This document shows, in pieces, positions 41,993-50,713 of a stretch of DNA of 64,000 nucleotides. The position numbers and the translations under genes were made by a program. Positions within the stretch are counted from its first letter, which is position 1, and every line of letters begins with the position of its first letter. The notes under the pieces were generated by a model. The model saw only the letters and a program-made list of their open reading frames with translations, made no database searches and had not been told where the DNA came from. Source of the stretch: Tistlia consotensis USBA 355 (lineage in GTDB: Bacteria; Pseudomonadota; Alphaproteobacteria; Kiloniellales; DSM-21159); the NCBI RefSeq assembly GCF_900177295.1, contig NZ_FWZX01000009.1:62001-126000 (forward strand), written 5' to 3'.

Positions 41993-42201
41993 TTCCTCAT
42001 CTTCCGGATCGTCGCATCCTGATATGGCGATCACGCTGCAACGCCCTTCGCCGGGGCGCTTCCGACGTCTACCCCTCAACGGCGTGGTGTCTGCTGTGGT
42101 CCGTCCGTGGAGATCGAATTCCACGAACAGTCAATCCGCCCCTCGATCGACTGCCCGATCGCGGAGTGACAGGAGTAGGAAGGCCCGACGGTAGGCCGCA
42201 G

Positions 42202-43158
42202 ATGAACAAGGCATGGCTTTGGACGGGCTTGATACTGACCCTGGCCGCGGGCGGGTCCTACGCGCTCTACCTCCATCTGCAGCCCGCGCCGTTGCCCGAT
42301 CAGCTGCTCTACGGAAACGGCCATGTCGAAGGCACCGAGGTCCGTGTCGCGGCCGAGGTCGGCGGGCGTGTGGTCGAGAGCAGGCTCGTCGAGGGGAAGG
42401 CGGTCGACGGCGGAGCCCTGCTCGTCAGGATCGACGACAGCGATCTCGTCTTGCGGAAAGAGCGTGTCGCGGCGCAGATCGACGTCCTCCGGAGCGAGCG
42501 CGAGCAGGCCGCCCGCGAGCTGCAGGTCCTTCAGCACCACCTGGGGACCGCCGAGGCCGATCTCGAGCGCTATCGCGAGCTCCGCCAGCGCGGCACGGCG
42601 ACGCCGCAGCGGCTCGCGCAGGCCGAGGATGCCTACCGGGAGGCGCAGGGGCGTGTCGACGAGGCGAAGGCTGGGATAGACGCGATTGCTGCGCGCATCG
42701 AGGCGGCGCAGAAGGAGCTCGATCTCGTCCGGAACCAGGTGGCGAAGACCCGCGTCACAGCGCCGATCGCGGGCACGGTCCTGGCCAAGGCGGTCGAGGT
42801 CGGGGAGTACGTGGAGCCGGGCCGGACCGTCGCCGTCCTGGTCGAGCTCTCCCACCTCGAGCTGAAGGCCTTCATCCCCGAAAAGGAGATCGGCAAGGTG
42901 CGGCTCGATGCGCCGGCGCGCGTGCGGGTCGACGCCTTCCCGGATCGTCTCTTCGAAGGCCGTGTGGCACGGGTCGACCAGGAGGCGCAGTTCACGCCCC
43001 GCGATATCCACATGCCGCAGGAACGGACCCGCATGGTCTTCGGCGTGACCCTCGCGCTCGACAACCCGGAGCGTGTGCTCAAGCCGGGCATGCCGGCCGA
43101 CGCCTGGATCCTGTGGCGTCCCGAAGCCGGCTGGCCGGAGCGGCTGTCCGCTCCCTGA
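42202..43158 (+). CDS. HlyD-type periplasmic adaptor of an ABC exporter
   Basis: 318 residues from an ATG at 42202. A GTG at 42166 is an alternative. An N-terminal anchor (AWLWTGLILTLAAGGSYALY) is followed by a lipoyl half (GHVEGTEVRVAAEVGGRVVE), a long coiled coil (residues about 85-180), the second lipoyl half (TRVTAPIAGTVLAKAVEVGE) and a beta-barrel. It links inner membrane permeases to an outer membrane duct. It is first in a four-gene operon, 42202-47126, like YhiI-type systems. No outer membrane factor is encoded here. Confidence 0.88.
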   Translation: MNKAWLWTGLILTLAAGGSYALYLHLQPAPLPDQLLYGNGHVEGTEVRVAAEVGGRVVESRLVEGKAVDGGALLVRIDDSDLVLRKERVAAQIDVLRSEREQAARELQVLQHHLGTAEADLERYRELRQRGTATPQRLAQAEDAYREAQGRVDEAKAGIDAIAARIEAAQKELDLVRNQVAKTRVTAPIAGTVLAKAVEVGEYVEPGRTVAVLVELSHLELKAFIPEKEIGKVRLDAPARVRVDAFPDRLFEGRVARVDQEAQFTPRDIHMPQERTRMVFGVTLALDNPERVLKPGMPADAWILWRPEAGWPERLSAP

Positions 43159-43175
43159 CGGGCGAAGGAGGTGGC

Positions 43176-44930
43176 ATGGCGGGCGGGGACGAATACGTGA
43201 TCCAGGCCGAGGCTGCCGGCCGGCGGTTCGGCGACAGCTGGGCCGTCAGGGAGGTCGACCTGCGCGTTGGCCCCGGCGAGATCGTCGGCTTCGTCGGGCC
43301 GGACGGCGCCGGTAAGACGACGCTGCTGCAGATGCTGGCCGCCATCCTCGATCCGAGCGCCGGCAGGTGCCGCGTGCTGGGCTTCGACACGGTTCGCCAA
43401 GCCTCGAAGATCACGGCGCGGATCGGCTACATGCCCCAGGGCTTCACGCTCTACGAGCGCCTGACGGTCGTGGAGAACCTCGCCTTCGCCGCGAGGGTCC
43501 GTGCCGTGCCCGCATCGCAATTTCCCGAGCGTCGTCGACGGCTCCTGGAAATGGCGGGGCTGCTGCCCTTCCTCGACCGCGCCGAGGGAGCGCTGTCCGG
43601 CGGCATGCGCAAGAAGCTCGCGCTCTGCACCAATCTCGTCCACGAGCCGCCTCTGCTGCTTCTCGACGAGCCGGGGCTCGGCGTCGATCCGCTGTCGCGC
43701 CGGGAGCTGTGGCGCATGCTGGAGGACTTCCGCCGTTCCGGTGCCACCATCGTCTTCGCCACCTCCTACATGGACGAGGCCGAGCGCTGCGATCGTCTCG
43801 CCTTCCTCGACCGCGGCCGGATCGTCGCCCAGGGCACGCCGGGCGAGCTGTGCGCCCGAGCGGAGGGCGCGATCTTCCGGCTGCAGCCGGCGATGCCCGC
43901 CGGGGTCGAGGACGCCCTGACGGATGCGCCCGAGGTCCTCGGGGTCCAGTGGCGGCCGACGGAGGTCCGCGTCGCGGTCGACCCGCGCGCCGGGCTGTCG
44001 CAGAGCCTGCGCCGGCGCCTCGAGCGGCTCGGCCCGGTCGAGGCGTCGCCGCCGTCCATGGAGGACGTGTTCGTCGTCCTGCGACAGGCCGACGATGTCG
44101 AGGCGCCGACCCTCGTGTCGGAGCCTGCGGGCTCCTCCCGCCTCGCGCCTCGCCACCGCCCGGCTGTCGGCATCGAGACGCGCAGCCTGACCCGTCGCTT
44201 CGGCGGTTTCCTGGCCGTCGACGACGTCTCGCTCCGTGTGAACGCCGGCGAGATCTTCGCCCTGCTCGGGGCGAACGGCGCGGGCAAGACGACCCTCATC
44301 CGCCTGCTCTGCGGCCTGCTGCCCGCGTCGAGCGGAAGCGCCCGCGTCGCCGATGTCGAGGTCGGCCCCGGCGCCGGCCGGCTGCGCCGTCGCATCGGCT
44401 ACATGTCGCAGCGCTTCTCGCTCTATCCGGACCTGACGGTCGGCGAGAACCTGGACTTCTTCGCGAGCGCCTACGAATTGCCGCGACGCGAAGCGCGGGA
44501 CGCCATCGCCTGGGCGGTCGCGACGACCGGCCTCGCCGGCACCGAGAGGCGGATCGTCGCCCGTCTCTCGGGCGCCCAGCGTCAGCGGCTCGCGCTCGCC
44601 TGCAGCCTTCTGCACCGGCCTGCGGTGCTGTTCCTCGACGAGCCGACCTCGGGCGTCGACCCGCTCGCGCGCTTCCGCTTCTGGCGGCTCGTCGGCCGGC
44701 TTTCCGCCTCGGGAACAACCGTCGTCGTGACGACCCACTATCTCGAAGAGGCGGCCTACTGCCACCGGCTCGGGCTGATGCACGAAGGCCGGCTGATCGC
44801 CGCCGGCGACCTGCCGTCCCTGCGCGCGGCCCTGCCCGGCAGGCCTCCTGCGACGGTGGAGGAGCTGTTCCTCGCCTATATCGAACGGGCCCGGACCGGG
44901 GTGGGCGCGGCGGCGGGAGGCCAGCGGTGA
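43176..44930 (+). CDS. ABC transporter ATP-binding protein with two ATPase domains
   Basis: 584 residues from an ATG at 43176 with GGAGG upstream. Each half has a full ATPase domain: Walker A GPDGAGKTT and GANGAGKTT, signature LSGGM and LSGAQ, and Walker B LLLLDEP and LFLDEP. The LSGAQ variant in the second half is a conservative change. The fusion matches the YhiH-type proteins that energise two YhhJ-like permeases, which follow directly. It overlaps the next gene by four bases. Confidence 0.9.
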   Translation: MAGGDEYVIQAEAAGRRFGDSWAVREVDLRVGPGEIVGFVGPDGAGKTTLLQMLAAILDPSAGRCRVLGFDTVRQASKITARIGYMPQGFTLYERLTVVENLAFAARVRAVPASQFPERRRRLLEMAGLLPFLDRAEGALSGGMRKKLALCTNLVHEPPLLLLDEPGLGVDPLSRRELWRMLEDFRRSGATIVFATSYMDEAERCDRLAFLDRGRIVAQGTPGELCARAEGAIFRLQPAMPAGVEDALTDAPEVLGVQWRPTEVRVAVDPRAGLSQSLRRRLERLGPVEASPPSMEDVFVVLRQADDVEAPTLVSEPAGSSRLAPRHRPAVGIETRSLTRRFGGFLAVDDVSLRVNAGEIFALLGANGAGKTTLIRLLCGLLPASSGSARVADVEVGPGAGRLRRRIGYMSQRFSLYPDLTVGENLDFFASAYELPRREARDAIAWAVATTGLAGTERRIVARLSGAQRQRLALACSLLHRPAVLFLDEPTSGVDPLARFRFWRLVGRLSASGTTVVVTTHYLEEAAYCHRLGLMHEGRLIAAGDLPSLRAALPGRPPATVEELFLAYIERARTGVGAAAGGQR

Positions 44931-46021
44931 AGCCGGCACGCATCGCCGCCGTCGTCGCGAAGGAGACGAAGGAGATCGCGCGCGATCCCGTCACCGTGGC
45001 GGTCGCGCTGCTGATGCCGCTCGTCATGCTGTTCCTGTTCGGCTACGCGATCTCGCTCGATGTCGAGAACGTCGCCATGGGTGTGCTCGATCAGGACCGG
45101 TCGCCTGCGAGCCGGAGGCTCGTTGACCGCTTCGTCGGCAGCGGCTACTTCCGCCTGGCCGCGGACTACGCCACGACGCACGAGGTCGAGGACGGGCTGC
45201 AGCGGAGCGCCGTCGAGCTGGTGCTGGTCGTGCCGCCGGGCTTCCAGAGGACGATCGCGCAGGGCGGTACGGCACCGGTCCAGGTCCTGGTCGACGGGAC
45301 CTACTCGGCCACCGCGAACCTGGTCGCCGCCTATGCCCAGGCCATCGTCTCGGACTTCGCCGGCGATAGCGCCCCGCGCGTCCGGGTCGAGACGCGGGTC
45401 TGGTACAACCCGTCGCTGCGCAGCGTGACCTACGTGGTGCCCGGCCTGTTCGGCGTCATCCTCATGGCCTTTCCGCCGCTGCTGACGGCGCTGGCCATCG
45501 CCCGTGAAAAAGAGACCGGCTCGATCCAGCAGATCTTCGCCTCGCCGCTCACCCCGGCCGAGTTCCTCGCGGGCAAGCTCGTGCCCTACGGTCTCATCGC
45601 CTTCGCGCAGATCGCCATGGTCATCGCTGTCGGCTTCCTGTGGTTCGGCGTGCCGCTGCGCGGCAACCTCCTGCTCCTGGCCGCCGCCGGCCTCGTCTAC
45701 GTCTTCTGCACGGTCGGCATCGGGCTCCTCGTCTCCACGATCACCAGCAGCCAGCTCGTCGCCATGCTGCTGGCCCTGATCGTCACCCTGATGCCCTCGT
45801 TCCTGTTCTCGGGCTTCCTCTTCCCGATCTTCACGATGCCGTATCTCCTGCAGCTCTACACGCGCGTCTTCCCGACGCGCTACTTCGTCGATCTGTCCCG
45901 CGGCATCGTCCTGAAGGGCGCGGCCCTGCCGGAGCTCTGGCCCTCGGTGGCGCTGCTCCTGGCCTACACCGTCGTGGTCTTCGCCCTGGCGGCCTGGCGC
46001 TTCCGCAAGAAGGTCGCCTGA
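44927..46021 (+). CDS. ABC-2 type permease (first)
   Basis: 364 residues from a GTG at 44927 that overlaps the ATPase stop (GTGA). The topology is ABC-2: one helix near residue 30 (PVTVAVALLMPLVMLFLFGY), a large extracytoplasmic domain, then five helices from about residue 180. The motif FAREKETGSIQQIFASPLTP (as AIAREKETGSIQQIFASPLT) is typical of the family. It probably pairs with the second permease as a heterodimer. The substrate could be a drug, lipid or metal complex. Confidence 0.88.
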   Translation: MKPARIAAVVAKETKEIARDPVTVAVALLMPLVMLFLFGYAISLDVENVAMGVLDQDRSPASRRLVDRFVGSGYFRLAADYATTHEVEDGLQRSAVELVLVVPPGFQRTIAQGGTAPVQVLVDGTYSATANLVAAYAQAIVSDFAGDSAPRVRVETRVWYNPSLRSVTYVVPGLFGVILMAFPPLLTALAIAREKETGSIQQIFASPLTPAEFLAGKLVPYGLIAFAQIAMVIAVGFLWFGVPLRGNLLLLAAAGLVYVFCTVGIGLLVSTITSSQLVAMLLALIVTLMPSFLFSGFLFPIFTMPYLLQLYTRVFPTRYFVDLSRGIVLKGAALPELWPSVALLLAYTVVVFALAAWRFRKKVA

Positions 46022-46022
46022 C

Positions 46023-47126
46023 ATGCCGACCCGGCTCGCAGGTCTCGTCATCAAGGAGGCGATCCAGTTCCTGCGCGACCGGGTGATGCTGATCCTGGTC
46101 CTCTGGCTCTACACGATCGAGGTCGTGATCTGCACGCTCGCCCTCTCGTTCGAGGTCAGGGAGATGCCGCTCGCCACGGTCGATCTCGACCGCACGCCCG
46201 CGTCCCGCGCCCTCGTCGAGAGCTTCCTCGTCACCGACGCCTTCGCTTCGGCCGGCCGCGCGGCCAGCGCCGCCGAGGCGAGCGAATGGCTCCAGGCCGG
46301 CCGGGCCCGCGCGGCCCTGGTCGTGCCGCAGGGCTTCCAGCGCGCTCTCGCCCGCGGCGGCACGCCGGCCGTCCAGATTCTCCTGGACGGGACGAACTCC
46401 AACGTCGCGGCGCAGGCGCGAGGCTACGCGCTCCAGATCGTCGGGCGCTTCCGGTCTTCGACGGCGGCCGGAGCCGGCAGCGGCCGCGGCGCGAGGCCGG
46501 TCGTGCGCATCTGGTACAACCCCGACCAGACCTACACCTCGTTCATGGTGCTTTCCATGGTCGCCCTGGCGGCCCTGATGGTCGGCGTCATCTGCCCTGC
46601 CGCCTCGATCGTGCGCGAGCGCGAGACGGGGACCATCGAGCAGCTGCGCGTGACGCCGGTCCGTACGGGCGAGCTGCTCCTCGCCAAGACCCTGCCGACC
46701 CTGGTCATGGGGCTGCTGTCGGTGTTTCCGAGCCTGCTGATTGCGTGGTGGTTCGGCGTGCCGCTGCGCGGCAGCCTGCTGCTCTTCCTCGGCCTGACCG
46801 CGGTGTTCCTGGTCAGCGCGGTCGCCATCGGCGTGCTGATCGCGGCGATCAGCCGGACACTGCAGCAGGCCCTGCTGCTGAGCTTCTTCGGCCTGTTCCC
46901 GATGATGTTCCTCTCCGGCACCGTGGCGCCGGTCGAGAGCATGCCCGAGGTGCTCCAGACGCTCTCGCTCGCCAGTCCGCTGAGGCACTACCTGGACATC
47001 ACGCTCGGCATCTTCCTGAAGGGCGCCGGGCTCGAGGCGCTCTGGCCGCACGCCCTCATCCTGGTGGCGACCGGCGTTCCGCTGTTCGGCCTCGCCATCT
47101 GGATCTTCGGCCGCGAAGCGCGCTGA
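46023..47126 (+). CDS. ABC-2 type permease (second)
   Basis: 367 residues, starting one base after the stop of the first permease. It has the same ABC-2 layout, with VRERETGTIEQLRVTPVRTG in the coupling helix and six helices. GTNSNVAAQARGYALQIV is the typical periplasmic segment. It closes the exporter operon. No gene is seen between 47127 and 47296. Confidence 0.88.
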   Translation: MPTRLAGLVIKEAIQFLRDRVMLILVLWLYTIEVVICTLALSFEVREMPLATVDLDRTPASRALVESFLVTDAFASAGRAASAAEASEWLQAGRARAALVVPQGFQRALARGGTPAVQILLDGTNSNVAAQARGYALQIVGRFRSSTAAGAGSGRGARPVVRIWYNPDQTYTSFMVLSMVALAALMVGVICPAASIVRERETGTIEQLRVTPVRTGELLLAKTLPTLVMGLLSVFPSLLIAWWFGVPLRGSLLLFLGLTAVFLVSAVAIGVLIAAISRTLQQALLLSFFGLFPMMFLSGTVAPVESMPEVLQTLSLASPLRHYLDITLGIFLKGAGLEALWPHALILVATGVPLFGLAIWIFGREAR

Positions 47127-47296
47127 ATCTCGCGGCCTGGATTGCCCGACGCTCCGACTGCCGTTCCGACCAGGACGCGGGCGCGCGGCTCGCACGGCTC
47201 GAAGAGGGGCCCGATGTGACGCGGCGGCCGCTCGATCGGCAGGCGCGCCATGATTGAGCTCCTCTCGAGCCTGAATCAAGTCTCCTGGGGGCGCCG

Positions 47297-48094
47297 CTAC
47301 TGCTTCAGCGCCTTCTGCCAGTACGCCGAGAGCGAACGCCGCCAACCAGCATCGGCCGTCGACTTGAAGTTGTGCCGGCCGACCTTGGGCGCATCCTCCA
47401 TAGCCTTCACCGGGACGTCCAGCACGTAGAGCTCATGGTCCTCGGTCGCCCGCAGCGCACTCCAGGGGATCGCCACGAGTTCCTCGCCGAACCCGAGGAA
47501 GCCGCCTCGCGCCGCCAGCACGTAGAGGATGTCATGCTTTTCCGGATTGAGGACGATGTCCTTGATTTCCCCGAGCTTCTCGTCCTTCGTATTGCGGAGT
47601 TCCGAACCGATCAGCACGTCGGCACGCATCAGGTGATTCATCTGCGTGACCGGTTCGGCTCTGGCGAGGTGGGCGCGCCGCCAGGCCCGTCGCACGTCGG
47701 GCTCGTCCGCCTCGGGCCCCACGAGCTTCTGGTGCTGCTCGAAGACCTGGCGCATCGACGCCAGAACCGTCTGGCAGGACTTCTCCTCGCCGCTCATGGC
47801 GTAGACGTAGGCCGCCTCGCGCAGCGCATGGATCTTCTCCCGCGGGGTCGCCTCGACGCCCCAGACGTAGTAGCCGGATGGCGCCTCGGCGCCGTAGCCG
47901 CCGGGCGGCAGGACCCCGAAGCCGACCTGTTCGAGCTTCTCGTCGAAAGCCTGCAGGTCTCTCAGACACCGCTCGGCGTAAGGCAGCTTCACCTTCGCAT
48001 CGTCGGGCAGGCCTTCCACGTCTGCGGCCAGGACGAAGCCGGAACTGAACAGGACGACGCCGGCGGCAGCGGCGATGACGATCGGGAGTCGCAT
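47297..48094 (-). CDS. exported PRC-barrel protein
   Basis: 265 residues from an ATG at 48094 with GGAGGAAG upstream. A signal peptide (LPIVIAAAAGVVLFSSGFVL) is followed by a helical domain with conserved Cys (YAERCLRDLQAFDEKLEQVG; EEKSCQTVLASMRQVFEQHQ) and a C-terminal PRC barrel (MRADVLIGSELRNTKDEKLG; IVLNPEKHDILYVLAARGGF; EELVAIPWSAL). PRC barrels in exported proteins are common in alphaproteobacterial stress genes. An FNR-type box lies 115 bases upstream. Confidence 0.82.
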   Translation of the reverse strand: MRLPIVIAAAAGVVLFSSGFVLAADVEGLPDDAKVKLPYAERCLRDLQAFDEKLEQVGFGVLPPGGYGAEAPSGYYVWGVEATPREKIHALREAAYVYAMSGEEKSCQTVLASMRQVFEQHQKLVGPEADEPDVRRAWRRAHLARAEPVTQMNHLMRADVLIGSELRNTKDEKLGEIKDIVLNPEKHDILYVLAARGGFLGFGEELVAIPWSALRATEDHELYVLDVPVKAMEDAPKVGRHNFKSTADAGWRRSLSAYWQKALKQ

Positions 48095-48429
48095 GGTCTT
48101 CCTCCGTGTCTTCGGGGTTGCACCGAGCATGACGCGCACCGGGCGCGTCGCGGGATGCGCGACCCAGTCCCACCGGATCGATGGCACCGCAGTCCGATCT
48201 CCAGTTCCTTGACCGAGATTAAACACGAGCATCACCTCGGCACGCCGGCGACCTGAGCCGCCGGAGGCATGGCCGAGCGCCGCCACTCGCCAGCCGATCG
48301 GATCAATGCCGGCATTTCCGCTTCGACGCAGCTGCGTGCTCGCACCCGGCGTGCGACCGTCCAGGGGGAAGGAGCGCGCAAGGGCTTCCATCGCGCTGCA
48401 GGCCAGCCGCTCTCGCGGATGCGAAGCCG
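48095..48429. other. gene-free interval with one FNR-type box
   Basis: 335 bases between the PRC-barrel gene and the SPW gene, both on the minus strand. The only signal I see is the box at 48209-48222. Several short frames cross the interval but none has a good start or sensible composition. Confidence 0.6.
48209..48222. promoter_or_regulatory. FNR/FixK-type box TTGAC-CGAG-ATTAA
   Basis: It lies upstream of the PRC-barrel gene (minus). A -41.5 site would start transcription near 48174, 80 bases before the ATG. Confidence 0.7.
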
Positions 48430-48795
48430 CTACTCCGTCGCCTGCTTCTTGGCCGGCTCCTCCGCGAGGGCCCAGCCCGCGAACACGACGATCAGGGCGC
48501 CGACCACCACCGCGTTCCACATGAGCGCGGCCGACGAACTGAACCCGAGCACCCAGGGCGACACCAGCAGCCAGCAGCCGAGCGCGAGGTTCAGCCAATC
48601 CTCCCAGGGTTGGAAGGCGACGAGGGCTGCTGCTGCGAGCAGCGCCACGGCGATGCCGACCAGATAGTCGTCCCACATCGCCGCCGCGCCGACGCCCTCA
48701 GCGCTGGCGATGGCTTGCGCAACGGCCCAAGGCGACACGACGACCCAGAGGCCGAGCACCAGGTTCACCCACTCCTGCCAACGATGCTTCTTCAT
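48430..48795 (-). CDS. SPW-repeat membrane protein
   Basis: 121 residues with four membrane helices and two copies of the SPW motif (LVLGLWVVVSPWAVA and LALGCWLLVSPWVLG). KHRWQEWVNL and PWEDWLNL precede each copy. SPW proteins are small inner membrane proteins of unknown function. Two FNR-type boxes lie in the divergent region upstream (48879 and 48934), shared with the gene at 49028. Confidence 0.85.
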   Translation of the reverse strand: MKKHRWQEWVNLVLGLWVVVSPWAVAQAIASAEGVGAAAMWDDYLVGIAVALLAAAALVAFQPWEDWLNLALGCWLLVSPWVLGFSSSAALMWNAVVVGALIVVFAGWALAEEPAKKQATE

Positions 48796-48878
48796 GATCG
48801 CGCTCCCGTCGTTGTCCGGTGCCGCCTATCCGCCGCAGCCACCCCTTGCCCATAGACCATCGCGGGGCGCGACAGTCC

Positions 48879-48892
48879 TTGATCGATGTCTA
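48879..48892. promoter_or_regulatory. weak FNR/FixK-type box TTGAT-CGAT-GTCTA
   Basis: The left half fits exactly and the right half has one mismatch. It is the site closer to the SPW gene (minus) and 55 bases from the better box at 48934. Confidence 0.4.
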
Positions 48893-48933
48893 AGAGCGGG
48901 GCCGCACGTGCGCTGGACCGCCGTGTCCACTCT

Positions 48934-48947
48934 TTGATCGGCATTAA
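48934..48947. promoter_or_regulatory. FNR/FixK-type box TTGAT-CGGC-ATTAA
   Basis: It lies in the 232-base divergent interval between the SPW gene and the small gene at 49028. It is followed by GGA. For the plus strand, a -41.5 site gives a start near 48982, ahead of 49028 and the FAD enzyme. Confidence 0.65.
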
Positions 48948-49027
48948 GGACCGATGGCCCGGGACGATGCAGGGTCGTTGCCGGCGGCTGGAGCTGCCAC
49001 CGCAAGGAAAACCCCCGGGAGGCACCG

Positions 49028-49348
49028 ATGCATCTCTTTCACTGCGACGCGGAGGCCGGGCACGACGAGGCGACGGGCGGGAGAACCTGGCTTGTCGTCG
49101 CGGACAATCTCTGTGAAGCCCTTCTCCTCGTTCCGGGCAGCTATACGGTCAAGGCGGTTTCGGTGCAGCTGGCTGCCGCCTCGGGCTCAGCCCGACTCAT
49201 CGGCTGGATGGGCCCGTCGCCGGAAATCTCTGGGGGCGCGGGGGCCAAGGTGTCGCCAGCGGCGCGGCTGCGCTTCGGCTTTCGGCGCCCGAGCCTGGGC
49301 TCGCCACTCCGCGATCCGGCATCCGGACTCGACCGGCAGCCGATTTGA
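49028..49348 (+). CDS. small hypothetical protein
   Basis: 106 residues. MHLFHCDAEAGHDEATGGRT at the N-terminus holds Cys and three His. The C-terminal third is Arg/Pro/Ser-rich and probably disordered. GGGAGG lies 5 bases before the ATG. It ends 7 bases before the FAD enzyme, so the pair is likely one transcript behind the box at 48934. Function is unknown. Confidence 0.55.
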   Translation: MHLFHCDAEAGHDEATGGRTWLVVADNLCEALLLVPGSYTVKAVSVQLAAASGSARLIGWMGPSPEISGGAGAKVSPAARLRFGFRRPSLGSPLRDPASGLDRQPI

Positions 49349-49355
49349 GACGGCC

Positions 49356-50528
49356 ATGAGCACCCGCGAAAGCCGGGTCGACCCGCGGCGCAAGGCGAGC
49401 GGACCGGTCACGGTCGTCGGCGCGGGGCCTGCCGGGCTCGCCTGCGCCGTGGCCTTGGCCCGGGCGGGCTTGCCCGTGATCGTCCGCGAGTGGCACCGGG
49501 ACGTCGGCACCCGGTTTCACGGGGACTTTCAGGGCCTCGAGAACTGGAGCGACGAGCAGGACGTGCTCGACGAGCTGATGGCGGCCGGCATCCGGGCCAG
49601 CTTCGAGCACCATCCGGTTTCGCGGGGTATCGTCTTCGACTCCCGGGGCGGCCGCTACCCGGTCCAGAGCCGGCAGCCGCTGTTCTATCTCGTCCGGCGC
49701 GGCAGCGACGAGGGGAGCCTCGATCGCGCCTTGCTGCGGCAGGCGGTCGCCGCCGGCGCCGAGGTCAGGTTCGAGGACCGTGTCGGTGCAAGCCGGGGCC
49801 CGAGCGTTCTGGCGATCGGCCCGCGGTCGGCCGACGCCATCGCGGTCGGTTACCTGTTCGAGACGGACGGTCCCGACGGAGCGTGGCTGATCCTCGACCA
49901 TCGGTTGGCGCCGCTCGGCTACGCCTATCTCCTGATCCAGGGCGGACGCGGCACGGTCGCGACCTGCCTGTTCGGCGACTTCAGGCGGCAGGCGGACTAC
50001 CTCGCCCGGACCGTCGCCGCGTTCCGCGACCGTGCCGACCTGGAGATGCGCGATCCGCGGCCGTTCGGCGGCTTCGTCAATTTCCGCCTGCCGCGCAGCG
50101 CGGTGCAGGGCGGCAGTCCGGTCGTCGGCGAGCAGGCCGGCTTCCAGGATGCCTTGGCCGGCTTCGGCATGCGCTACGCTCTGCGCTCCGGTCTCCTTGC
50201 GGCGAGGAGCATTCTCGAAGGGACGGACTACACGATCCTCTGGCGCAGCGAGCTGCTGCCTCTGCTGCAGGCGGGCACGGTGAATCGGTTCGTCTTCAAC
50301 CTCACCGGCGAGCGGGGCTGGCGCGCAGCCGCCAGGAGGCTCGGCCAGGGGGACGCGCGCGAGGCGCTTGGCAGGTTCTATCGTCCTTCGGTGGCGAGCC
50401 GGCTTCTGTTTCCGGTCGCGCGGCTCCGCTACCGCGCGCCGCTGCACGATCCCAGCTGCGATCACATCGACTGCCATTGCGTCTGGTGCGAATGCCGAGC
50501 GGAGATCGACCGGACGGCAATCGCTTGA
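49356..50528 (+). CDS. FAD-dependent oxidoreductase with a Cys/His-rich tail
   Basis: 390 residues from an ATG at 49356. The FAD-binding site is VTVVGAGPAGLACAVALARA, and the body resembles geranylgeranyl reductase or halogenase-type flavoproteins (FHGDFQGLENWSDEQDVLDE; VVGEQAGFQDALAGFGMRYA). The last 25 residues contain CDHIDCHCVWCECR, five Cys and two His, which could hold a metal or Fe-S cluster. Substrate is unknown. It follows a small gene behind an FNR-type box, so it may be expressed at low oxygen. Confidence 0.8.
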   Translation: MSTRESRVDPRRKASGPVTVVGAGPAGLACAVALARAGLPVIVREWHRDVGTRFHGDFQGLENWSDEQDVLDELMAAGIRASFEHHPVSRGIVFDSRGGRYPVQSRQPLFYLVRRGSDEGSLDRALLRQAVAAGAEVRFEDRVGASRGPSVLAIGPRSADAIAVGYLFETDGPDGAWLILDHRLAPLGYAYLLIQGGRGTVATCLFGDFRRQADYLARTVAAFRDRADLEMRDPRPFGGFVNFRLPRSAVQGGSPVVGEQAGFQDALAGFGMRYALRSGLLAARSILEGTDYTILWRSELLPLLQAGTVNRFVFNLTGERGWRAAARRLGQGDAREALGRFYRPSVASRLLFPVARLRYRAPLHDPSCDHIDCHCVWCECRAEIDRTAIA

Positions 50529-50587
50529 GAACGCAAGCTCTCCTCGCCTCCAATGGTGGGTGGCTCCTGGTCGGCCAGCGCCTGCTT

Positions 50588-50601
50588 AATCGAGATTAAA
50601 G
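50588..50601. promoter_or_regulatory. FNR/FixK-type box TTAAT-CGAG-ATTAA
   Basis: A perfect 5-4-5 inverted repeat followed by AGACG. It lies 113 bases upstream of the P-type ATPase. A -41.5 site gives a start near 50636. Confidence 0.72.
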
Positions 50602-50713
50602 ACGCACCGGCCTGTCCGGGCGAGGGTGATGCCGTTCGATGCCGGTGCGCGGCTAAGAGGGCCGCTTCAGCCGGGCATGCCGTGGACGAGGCTCTACTTC
50701 GCAGGAGCGAGCG

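Noticed and set aside
42633-44939. 768-codon minus-strand frame
   Set aside because: Antisense to hlyD and the ABC ATPase gene, which have full motifs.
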